Shown: positions 1-8,203 of the stretch, in pieces
Position numbering within the stretch: the stretch's first letter is position 1
Layout: each line of letters starts with the position of its first letter
Source of the DNA: an uncultured Flavobacteriaceae bacterium
GTDB taxonomy: Bacteria > Bacteroidota > Bacteroidia > Flavobacteriales > Flavobacteriaceae
Direction: 5' to 3'
NCBI GenBank assembly: GCA_913020295.1
Contig: CAJWAA010000002.1
Span: 62,001-126,000 of the forward strand
Length of the DNA stretch: 64,000 bases
The notes under the pieces: model-generated
What the model was told of the DNA's origin: nothing
Seen by the model: the letters and a program-made list of their open reading frames with translations, nothing else
Database searches by the model: none
Translations under genes and position numbers: made by a program

Positions 1-1
1 T

Positions 2-373
2 TTTGGTAAAGAAGATCAAAAACCATTGCTACCTTATGGTAAATACTGGAGGTTGGGTGCTAACGCCCCTACAACAATTACTTTCAGTGAAGATGTTAAA
101 TTTGCAAGTAAATATTTGAAACAGGGAAAATATTGCATGTATGTAACCCCTTATGAAAAATATTGGAAACTCACATTGAATTCTCAAATCAATTCATCTT
201 CATATGAGCGTCCAGATCCCTCATTTGATGTTTTTACCCAAGATATAAATCTAAATTACAATTCTCAATCAGTTGAAAAACTGAAAATATCTTTAAAAAA
301 TAATCATTCAGACATTGATTTATTTATAGAGTGGGATAATGTATTTATTGTGATACCAATCCAATTAAATTAA
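2..373 (+). CDS. DUF2911 family protein, 5'-truncated
   Basis: This is the C-terminal part of a gene that begins before the window. The reading frame is open from base 2 and ends at a TAA at 371-373. The piece PYGKYWRLGANAPTTITFS followed by a lysine/glycine stretch and GKYCMYVTPYEKYWKL is the signature of the DUF2911 family, secreted or periplasmic proteins of unknown function that are common in Bacteroidetes. Members usually have a signal peptide, which would lie outside the window. The end of the family fold is present (IDLFIEWDNVFIVIPIQ). The gene is separated from the next by 339 bases, so it is probably not in the same operon. The family call is fairly sure; no function can be given. 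Confidence 0.75.
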   Translation, partial: FGKEDQKPLLPYGKYWRLGANAPTTITFSEDVKFASKYLKQGKYCMYVTPYEKYWKLTLNSQINSSSYERPDPSFDVFTQDINLNYNSQSVEKLKISLKNNHSDIDLFIEWDNVFIVIPIQLN

Positions 374-712
374 TCTAATGATAATAAAGTCTTTTAATTC
401 TGTCTTTAAGGATCTTATATTTTCATGCTGATACTACTCCAACTAAAGATACTCTTCACATAATATTTTTAGCCTGTAAACAATTATTTTGATTCTAGAA
501 TTTACAGAAGAAATAATTTTTGACTTCACAGGTATTTGTATTCTAGACAACAATATTAAATAAGCATTAAAAAATTTTAAAGATTAATCAAGCTTACCGG
601 AAAAAATGTGATGAACTATAGTGTTAAGTAATTTAAAATTGGTAAAAATTGGTAAAAATTGGATTACAAAATTTATTATATTAGGACGCTAAATTTTTAA
701 AAGCTTTAGAGG
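374..712. other. Intergenic region, 339 bp, no gene found
   Basis: This AT-rich gap lies between the DUF2911 gene and the first giant surface-protein gene. No convincing reading frame, RNA gene or strong terminator hairpin was seen. The only clear structure is a short direct repeat near its right end, listed separately. The promoter of the giant-protein operon should lie here, but I found no exact TAnnTTTG element at the expected distance from the ATG at 713. Confidence 0.6.
635..662. repeat. Short direct repeat upstream of giant adhesin gene
   Basis: A 10-bp unit GGTAAAAATT occurs twice head to tail at 641-660. It is preceded by a partial unit (AAAATT) and followed by GG, giving about 2.8 copies. 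It ends about 50 bp before the start codon at 713, in the zone expected for upstream promoter contacts. It could be a regulator site or a slippage-prone spacer element that changes promoter spacing. No function is shown by sequence alone. Confidence 0.6.
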
Positions 713-3700
713 ATGAGAAAATTTATATTCTTTTTATTAATATCGATAGGAATTAACGCCCAGTTCAACTATCAAGCCATAGTTAAGGATAATAATGGAG
801 AAATCTTAACAAATAATCAGGTTAAAATTAAGTTTTCAATATCCTATCAATCGACTTCTGTTTCACCAGTTTTCATAGAAGAACATACACTTACTACTCC
901 AGCTGATGGTGTAATTAATATTTCTGTAGGCAATGGAACCGTTATAGATGGTTCATTTTCTAATATTGATTGGAGTGAAGATGTTTTTATGAAAGAGGAA
1001 TTAGACACCGGAAATGGATATCAGGATATGGGGACCAAGCAATTTGCCAGTGTCCCATTAGCTCAGTTTGCAAATCAGGTATATGGCCTTAGTATTTATG
1101 AAAATGTTGATGCAAATAATCAGGTGACATCTCCTGACACCATAGAACTTGGATTTTCTGATTCAAACTTAATCATAAAATCTGAGTTAATATCTGCTAC
1201 AAACTTAACCATAACAAATATAGTTTCTGCTACTGGAATTGCTGCTCCCTACATTTATGCTGGTACTGTTACCTCATCCATCATTGATGTCTACTCATTA
1301 ACATCTTCAAATATTATGGCTAATACAGTTACGGCTAGTTACTTCGTAGGAGATGGTTCTGGACTTACAAATATTACTGGTTCAGTAGACATTGACTCTA
1401 ATGGAAATCTTTTAATTGTTGATTTAGAACCTTCAATGACCGTATCTCAAGTTGATAATGTTCTACTTGGGGCGGGAGTTGGTTCTAATTTAACAGATGG
1501 TTACCAAAATATTGGAATAGGTTCCTCTGCATTGGCCTCCGCAACTTTGACTTCTAATAATGTTGCTATAGGATCACTTACACTAAGTAAAGCCACGGAT
1601 GCTGATTCGGGTATGAATATAGCCATAGGTAATTCTGCTCTTGAAAATATTGAAGATGGTTATGTTAATATCGCAATCGGAACTACAGCTATGCAGGAGG
1701 TTGAAGAAGGGCGGTTAAATATTGCAATTGGTGCAGGTGCATTAGAGGATTCTAAATTTTCTAGTAGAAGTGTAGCTATTGGAGTTGATGCATTAAATGA
1801 TATGAATATTTCAGGACCGGCTACCATAACTCTTGAAGGGGGGTTTGAATATCCATCAGGAGTAGGAAATACCGCAATTGGTGATGGATCCATGAAATCT
1901 GCAACGGGAGGTAGTTATAATACGGCTTTGGGTCAACGTTCACTCGCAAATAATACAACTGGTATAAATAATGTAGCGGTAGGTTCATATGCATTAAATA
2001 AAAGTAAGACCGGACATAGTAATTTAGCAGTAGGCTGGGGGGCACTCATGAATACTGAAAATGGACAAGGAAACACTGCAGTTGGAGGGCATGCAGGACA
2101 GTTCGCTGGTAATGGTTCCAATGACAACACTTATATCGGAGCTTTCACTGGTACTGTGAGTAACTTACTTATAGAAAACTCCACTGTAATTGGTGCAAAT
2201 GCGACAGTTTCAACTTCAAATACAATTCAACTGGGTGACGGTGATATTGAACTTGTTAATACCTCAGGGGTAGTATCGGCAAGTGGATTTGTGGGAGACG
2301 GATCTGGTCTTACAAATATTACTGGCTCTGTAGATATCGACTCTAATGGAAACCTAATTCTGGTTGATTTAGAACCTTCAATGACTGCCTCTCTGAGTAA
2401 TAATATTTTAATGGGTGCTGGAGTGGCGCCTCGATTATCTAATCCACAAAATGAGAATAATGTTGGGAGTGATAATGTAGCTATTGGATCATCTTCCATG
2501 GCCTCTGTTACAACATCATTTGCTAATATCGCCATTGGAACGGAATCACTCGCCAGTGTAACCTCAGGGACTATAATTGAAAATAACCAAGCATTTCCAA
2601 CTATGAACAACCTTGCCATTGGAAAAAAATCTTTATTATCACTTAAAAAAGGTGCTTCTAATGTTGCCATAGGAAATTTTGCTATGAAAGAAGGTGATGA
2701 TTTTTCTTTTAATACTGCAATCGGTGTTGGTGCAATGCAGTTAGGAAAAAAAGGAATGCAAAATGTTGCTGTAGGAGCAGGAGCATTACTTAGAATTGGT
2801 TTAACTGTTACCGAAACACTTGGCTATCAATATGATCAAAATGGAAATCTTACAGGTGAAATAGTCCCATTAGCAACATCAAACGTTGCAATAGGTAGAT
2901 ATAGCATGTATAAAACAGATAGTGGATATAAAAATGTAGCAGTCGGTAGAAGCTCTCTTATTGATAACGTGATCGGCTATGAAAATGTGGCAGTTGGAGA
3001 CGCAGCTTTGTATGAAAACAAGTCAAATTTTAATACTGGCGTTGGAAGAGGTGCATTGTATTCAAATCAACAGGGAATAGAAAATACATCTGTCGGTTAC
3101 GCATCTGGATCAGAACTTAATGGTCTTGTAGATGGAAATGATCAGAGTGTATATGATGGAAGTTTTAACACATTTATTGGAGCAAATGCTAATACAGTAA
3201 GTAATGTTCTTATTGACAACTCCACTGCAATTGGAGCATATGCTACAGTTTCAACTTCAAATACAATTCAACTGGGTGACGGGAATATTGAACTTGTTAA
3301 TACCTCGGGGGTAGTCTCTGCTAGTGGATTTGTGGGAGATGGGTCTGGACTTACGAATATTGGCGCAGGTGTGATTGATCAAAATGGTAACCTCATGATT
3401 CTTGATATTGAGCCTACATTGACAACCAGTCAAACTCATAATATTTTACTCGGAGCTGGTGTAGCTCCAAATTTAACTGATGGATTCAACAATATTGGAA
3501 TTGGAGGCTCTGCCTTGGCCTCTGCAACTACAACTTTTCAAAATGTAGCGATAGGTCCATACGCTTTAAGTAGTGTAATCTCAAATTCAAGTGGTGTCAA
3601 TATAGCAGTTGGTCATAGTGCACTTAAGTCGTTGAAAAATGGAACTGAAAATATTGCTATTGGCTCTGGTACAATTGAAAGAGCCATTGATGGAGAACGT

Positions 3701-6700
3701 AATGTAGCAATCGGAGTTAATTCACTTTATGGTGGAGATAAAAACTTTAACTCTATTGCAATAGGAGATGACGCATTACTAAACATAAGCAATATAAACA
3801 ATAGTGGTGAACTAGTTAGGACTGACAATCCAAGTACTACACTTGATGAGTCTCTATACGGTAGACCCGGAAACATAGCTATAGGAGTTGGAGCATTTAC
3901 ATCATCACCAAATACTTTTACAAATTCGCCTACATATTCGGCCGAGGCCTCTGGGAACATAGCACTAGGCCACATGGTAATGCATAGTGCTCATAACAAT
4001 GTTTATTCAAATGTTTCAATTGGAGAATTTTCTTTAACATCATTGGAGTTTGGTGGAGGTAATGTAAATGTAGGAAGGAGTGGCTTGAAAAATTTGACAA
4101 ATGGATGGACAAATGTTGGTTTAGGGGGGAACACATTACAAAATTTGATTGAGGGAAGTAGCAACATTGCCATTGGTAGGTCTCCTCTTCGTGGATCATT
4201 ATATTCACGAAATAATATTGCTATTGGATCACTATCAATGGCTAACACTCAATACTCTGATAATAACGTAGCAATTGGTGCTGAAACGTTAAAATTTTTA
4301 GGAGAAAATTATGATAGATATTACACATGGGATGAAAATGAAAATCTAAGACCAGCAACAGGAAATGTTGCAATTGGCATGACCGCACTTAGATCACTGA
4401 GAGAAGGGCCAAACAACACTGTTGTAGGAGCTTACTCTCTCATATCACTTTTAGAGGGAGAAAGCAATGTTGCAATAGGAAATGGAATTTTTCCAAATTT
4501 ATCCAATGGAAGTCAGAATGTATTTGTTGGAAATAATATTGGATGGGATAACACAACAACATTAATTGATGGAATTACCCTAATTGGTTCGCAAACAGAT
4601 GTTGTAAGTGGTGTTTTAAATTCCACAGCTATTGGTGCAGGCGCAAATGTAACTTCATCAAATACAATTCAATTAGGAAATGATGGTATTGCACTTGTTA
4701 ATACCTCAGGGGTAGTATCGGCAAGTGGATTTGTGGGAGACGGATCTGGTCTTACAAATATTACTGGCTCTGTAGATATCGACTCTAATGGAAACCTAAT
4801 TCTGGTTGATTTAGAACCTTCAATGACTGCCTCTCTGAGTAATAATATTTTAATGGGTGCTGGAGTGGCGCCTCGATTATCTAATCCACAAAATGAGAAT
4901 AATGTTGGGAGTGATAATGTAGCTATTGGATCATCTTCCATGGCCTCTGTTACAACATCATTTGCTAATATCGCCATTGGAACGGAATCACTCGCCAGTG
5001 TAACCTCAGGGACTATAATTGAAAATAACCAAGCATTTCCAACTATGAACAACCTTGCCATTGGAAAAAAATCTTTATTATCACTTAAAAAAGGTGCTTC
5101 TAATGTTGCCATAGGAAATTTTGCTATGAAAGAAGGTGATGATTTTTCTTTTAATACTGCAATCGGTGTTGGTGCAATGCAGTTAGGAAAAAAAGGAATG
5201 CAAAATGTTGCTGTAGGAGCAGGAGCATTACTTAGAATTGGTTTAACTGTTACCGAAACACTTGGCTATCAATATGATCAAAATGGAAATCTTACAGGTG
5301 AAATAGTCCCATTAGCAACATCAAACGTTGCAATAGGTAGATATAGCATGTATAAAACAGATAGTGGATATAAAAATGTAGCAGTCGGTAGAAGCTCTCT
5401 TATTGATAACGTGATCGGCTATGAAAATGTGGCAGTTGGAGACGCAGCTTTGTATGAAAACAAGTCAAATTTTAATACTGGCGTTGGAAGAGGTGCATTG
5501 TATTCAAATCAACAGGGAATAGAAAATACATCTGTCGGTTACGCATCTGGATCAGAACTTAATGGTCTTGTAGATGGAAATGATCAGAGTGTATATGATG
5601 GAAGTTTTAACACATTTATTGGAGCAAATGCTAATACAGTAAGTAATGTTCTTATTGACAACTCCACTGCAATTGGAGCATATGCTACAGTTTCAACTTC
5701 AAATACAATTCAACTGGGTGACGGGAATATTGAACTTGTTAATACCTCGGGGGTAGTCTCTGCTAGTGGATTTGTGGGAGACGGATCTGGTCTGACAAAT
5801 GTAAGTTCCTCTGAACTTGACTCATATGGAAACCTAATTGTAGTTGATGTTGAACCTACATTTAATGCAAGTCAGACTCATAATATTTTAGTTGGAGCTG
5901 GTGTAGCGAGTGGGCTTACTAATGGGTATAATAATGTTGCTATTGGCGTATCTGCATTGGCATCAGCGACTACAACTCATGGAAACATAGCCATTGGACC
6001 TCAGGCTCTGGAGAGTAGTAGCTCTTTTTCTGGTGCACGATCAACTGCAACCTCACCGACCTCAGCACTCAATGTTGCTATTGGATGGCAATCTCTTAAC
6101 TCAATGGAAGATGGTTTTGTAAATATTGCAGTTGGTACGACTGCTCTAAAATCGGCCAAGGAGGGAACAGGTAATATTGCTATTGGCGCAGGAGCCATTG
6201 AGGATGCAACATTTAGTGAAAATAGTGTGGCAATTGGTCAGGATGCTCTTCACCAAGGAAACATTAACAGAAATTCTATTGCAATTGGTAAAAACGCATT
6301 ATTTAATGTCGATAGTGATTTTATAGATCCAGACACTAACGATTACATGGTTGTAACTGATGACCCATCTACCACTCTGGATGAATCACTCTTTGGTATG
6401 CCAGGGAATATTGCGTTAGGTACAGGCTCATTTGCATCACCTGGACAACAAACCCCTCAGTCAGGTACGGCGTCATTTAGTGGAGGTAATGTTTCATTAG
6501 GACATATGGCAATGTACAACGCCTCAAAATTTGCATGGGATAACATCGCATTAGGATCTTTCGCACTTGCAAATTTAAATGCTGGCGAATGGGGTAATAT
6601 TGGAATTGGATGGAAAAGTCAACACTCGCTTGAGGATGGGAGAATGAATATCGCAGTTGGTGCCAGAGCCATGGGTAATTCAAAAGAAGGTGATTCAAAC

Positions 6701-8203
6701 GTAGCAATTGGAAATGCTTCAATGTTCAATGCAAATCAATTAGATTACAATACTGCTGTAGGCTTTCAGTCATTGAGAGATATGAATATGAATGCCGAGA
6801 CAAATGGTACTGCAACCATGACCCATATTGATGGATTTGATTATCAATCTGGTAAAGGTAATACCGCTCTAGGAGCCTGGTCTATGAGAAGAGCTACAGG
6901 AGGTAGTGATAATACTGCTATAGGAGATTCGAGTTTAATCCAATTGGAAAATGGAATTCAAAATGTGGCAGTAGGTGCTGCTGCCTTGAAATGGACCAAA
7001 CAAACCTCTTATAATGTTGCAATAGGAGTTCAAGCAATGGAAAATTTATCTGGAACTGCCACGTATACAGATAATAATAATGTAGTTCAATTCTTAAACT
7101 CTAGCGGTAATACTGCAATTGGAACCCGGGCTATGCAAAATGCAAATTATGGTTCTCATAACGTTGCGATAGGTGATAATGCATTACTATCTAACTCAGC
7201 ATCTTATAATGTAGCGGTTGGAAGTTTTTCAATGGCGAAAAATAATACGGGTGATAGTAATGTAGCAGTTGGAACCGATGCATTACATGAAAATATTGAT
7301 GGAAATCAGAATGTTGCAATTGGTAAAGAGGCATTATCAGCTAACCTTGTTTCAAGTAATATTGGTATTGGGTTTAAGTCATTAACTGCCACTGTATCAG
7401 GTTCTCATAATGTATCTATTGGGGAGGAGTCAATGCTTTCAAACGTGTCAGGTTTTAAAAATGTGGCTATAGGTGCGTCTTCCATGAGAAGTGCAAATGG
7501 TTCAAATTATCAAAATACTTCCGTTGGACACGATAGCTCCCAATTTATGAATGGAAATAATAACACTTCTGTTGGCGTGGGATCAGGAGTAAATATTGAT
7601 GATCCAAATAATACGTCAAATAACAACACCTTCTTAGGCAAAATGACAGGGGCCGTTGATGGAACAGCTGCACTGCAAAATTCTACTGCAATTGGCTCAG
7701 ATGCACAAGTCTCCTCAAGCAACTCAATGGTTTTTGGGAATCAGGATGTCAATAAATGGGCTTTTGGACTTGCTACGACCGATGCTGGAAAAGTAATCCA
7801 GGTTGGTGATGATACGTCAAACGGTAATGGTGCTTACCTTAGCGCTGGAGGAACATGGACAAGTGGTTCAAGTATTTTATTTAAAACTAATTTTATCGAT
7901 TTAAGCAGTGAATGGATTCTTGATAAAATAAGTAAACTCAATATTAGGAAATGGGATTATAAGAATTCCAATGAGACTCATATTGGTCCAACATCTGAAG
8001 AATTTATTGACTTATTTGGAGTTGGAATTGACAATGAAAATTCTCATATTAGCACCATCGACGTTTCAGGTGTTGCTCTTAAAGGTGTTCAGGCTTTAAT
8101 AGATGAAAATAAGGTTCAAAAAGAGCAACTTGAAAATCAAAATAATTTAATCAATGAGCTGTATAACAGAATACTAGCCCTTGAAAAAAAGATTAGTGAA
8201 TAA
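713..8203 (+). CDS. Giant YadA-head-like repeat surface protein with S74/tail-fibre-type C-terminus
   Basis: The protein has 2,496 residues. A signal peptide (MRKFIFFLLISIGINA, then Q) is followed by the N-terminal module common in Bacteroidetes surface proteins (FNYQAIVKDNNGEIL, residues 17-130). Most of the rest is hundreds of short repeats of the type NVAIGxxAL or NTAIGxxSM, as in the left-handed beta-roll heads of trimeric autotransporter adhesins (Hep_Hag/YadA head). The repeats form five large blocks. Each block opens with a header containing FVGDGSGLTN (about residues 212, 528, 875, 1342 and 1689) and a GNL-xx-D-EP motif. Residues about 2385-2496 resemble the intramolecular chaperone of S74/tail-fibre proteins (HIGPTSEEFIDLFGVG, ISTIDVSGVALKGVQAL) and end in a coiled coil, which suggests a trimeric fibre. 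No T9SS sorting domain is visible, so its export and anchoring are unclear. It starts at an ATG and overlaps the next gene. The fold call is good; a role in adhesion is inferred. Confidence 0.85.
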   Translation: MRKFIFFLLISIGINAQFNYQAIVKDNNGEILTNNQVKIKFSISYQSTSVSPVFIEEHTLTTPADGVINISVGNGTVIDGSFSNIDWSEDVFMKEELDTGNGYQDMGTKQFASVPLAQFANQVYGLSIYENVDANNQVTSPDTIELGFSDSNLIIKSELISATNLTITNIVSATGIAAPYIYAGTVTSSIIDVYSLTSSNIMANTVTASYFVGDGSGLTNITGSVDIDSNGNLLIVDLEPSMTVSQVDNVLLGAGVGSNLTDGYQNIGIGSSALASATLTSNNVAIGSLTLSKATDADSGMNIAIGNSALENIEDGYVNIAIGTTAMQEVEEGRLNIAIGAGALEDSKFSSRSVAIGVDALNDMNISGPATITLEGGFEYPSGVGNTAIGDGSMKSATGGSYNTALGQRSLANNTTGINNVAVGSYALNKSKTGHSNLAVGWGALMNTENGQGNTAVGGHAGQFAGNGSNDNTYIGAFTGTVSNLLIENSTVIGANATVSTSNTIQLGDGDIELVNTSGVVSASGFVGDGSGLTNITGSVDIDSNGNLILVDLEPSMTASLSNNILMGAGVAPRLSNPQNENNVGSDNVAIGSSSMASVTTSFANIAIGTESLASVTSGTIIENNQAFPTMNNLAIGKKSLLSLKKGASNVAIGNFAMKEGDDFSFNTAIGVGAMQLGKKGMQNVAVGAGALLRIGLTVTETLGYQYDQNGNLTGEIVPLATSNVAIGRYSMYKTDSGYKNVAVGRSSLIDNVIGYENVAVGDAALYENKSNFNTGVGRGALYSNQQGIENTSVGYASGSELNGLVDGNDQSVYDGSFNTFIGANANTVSNVLIDNSTAIGAYATVSTSNTIQLGDGNIELVNTSGVVSASGFVGDGSGLTNIGAGVIDQNGNLMILDIEPTLTTSQTHNILLGAGVAPNLTDGFNNIGIGGSALASATTTFQNVAIGPYALSSVISNSSGVNIAVGHSALKSLKNGTENIAIGSGTIERAIDGERNVAIGVNSLYGGDKNFNSIAIGDDALLNISNINNSGELVRTDNPSTTLDESLYGRPGNIAIGVGAFTSSPNTFTNSPTYSAEASGNIALGHMVMHSAHNNVYSNVSIGEFSLTSLEFGGGNVNVGRSGLKNLTNGWTNVGLGGNTLQNLIEGSSNIAIGRSPLRGSLYSRNNIAIGSLSMANTQYSDNNVAIGAETLKFLGENYDRYYTWDENENLRPATGNVAIGMTALRSLREGPNNTVVGAYSLISLLEGESNVAIGNGIFPNLSNGSQNVFVGNNIGWDNTTTLIDGITLIGSQTDVVSGVLNSTAIGAGANVTSSNTIQLGNDGIALVNTSGVVSASGFVGDGSGLTNITGSVDIDSNGNLILVDLEPSMTASLSNNILMGAGVAPRLSNPQNENNVGSDNVAIGSSSMASVTTSFANIAIGTESLASVTSGTIIENNQAFPTMNNLAIGKKSLLSLKKGASNVAIGNFAMKEGDDFSFNTAIGVGAMQLGKKGMQNVAVGAGALLRIGLTVTETLGYQYDQNGNLTGEIVPLATSNVAIGRYSMYKTDSGYKNVAVGRSSLIDNVIGYENVAVGDAALYENKSNFNTGVGRGALYSNQQGIENTSVGYASGSELNGLVDGNDQSVYDGSFNTFIGANANTVSNVLIDNSTAIGAYATVSTSNTIQLGDGNIELVNTSGVVSASGFVGDGSGLTNVSSSELDSYGNLIVVDVEPTFNASQTHNILVGAGVASGLTNGYNNVAIGVSALASATTTHGNIAIGPQALESSSSFSGARSTATSPTSALNVAIGWQSLNSMEDGFVNIAVGTTALKSAKEGTGNIAIGAGAIEDATFSENSVAIGQDALHQGNINRNSIAIGKNALFNVDSDFIDPDTNDYMVVTDDPSTTLDESLFGMPGNIALGTGSFASPGQQTPQSGTASFSGGNVSLGHMAMYNASKFAWDNIALGSFALANLNAGEWGNIGIGWKSQHSLEDGRMNIAVGARAMGNSKEGDSNVAIGNASMFNANQLDYNTAVGFQSLRDMNMNAETNGTATMTHIDGFDYQSGKGNTALGAWSMRRATGGSDNTAIGDSSLIQLENGIQNVAVGAAALKWTKQTSYNVAIGVQAMENLSGTATYTDNNNVVQFLNSSGNTAIGTRAMQNANYGSHNVAIGDNALLSNSASYNVAVGSFSMAKNNTGDSNVAVGTDALHENIDGNQNVAIGKEALSANLVSSNIGIGFKSLTATVSGSHNVSIGEESMLSNVSGFKNVAIGASSMRSANGSNYQNTSVGHDSSQFMNGNNNTSVGVGSGVNIDDPNNTSNNNTFLGKMTGAVDGTAALQNSTAIGSDAQVSSSNSMVFGNQDVNKWAFGLATTDAGKVIQVGDDTSNGNGAYLSAGGTWTSGSSILFKTNFIDLSSEWILDKISKLNIRKWDYKNSNETHIGPTSEEFIDLFGVGIDNENSHISTIDVSGVALKGVQALIDENKVQKEQLENQNNLINELYNRILALEKKISE
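2251..3339 (+). repeat. Perfect in-frame internal duplication, copy 1
   Basis: This 1,089-bp stretch reads as identical to 4693-5781, with an offset of 2,442 bp or exactly 814 codons. The left limit is set by A at 2250 against C at 4692. The right limit is set by T at 3340 against C at 5782. It encodes one whole head-repeat block plus the header of the next block. Even silent positions agree wherever I compared the two copies. Confidence 0.88.
4693..5781 (+). repeat. Perfect in-frame internal duplication, copy 2
   Basis: This is the second copy of the 1,089-bp unit described at 2251-3339. Blocks 2 and 4 of the giant protein are therefore identical, whereas blocks 1, 3 and 5 are only similar. 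This implies recent duplication or gene conversion of this block. Confidence 0.88.

Noticed and set aside
2227-5112. Two identical 147-codon antisense frames in the giant adhesin gene
   Set aside because: They mirror the duplicated repeat block on the coding strand; their identity follows from the DNA duplication.
713-8203. Tail-fibre-like C-terminus as a sign of a prophage
   Set aside because: No capsid, terminase, integrase or lysis genes are nearby. The N-terminus has a signal peptide and the neighbours are T9SS surface proteins.
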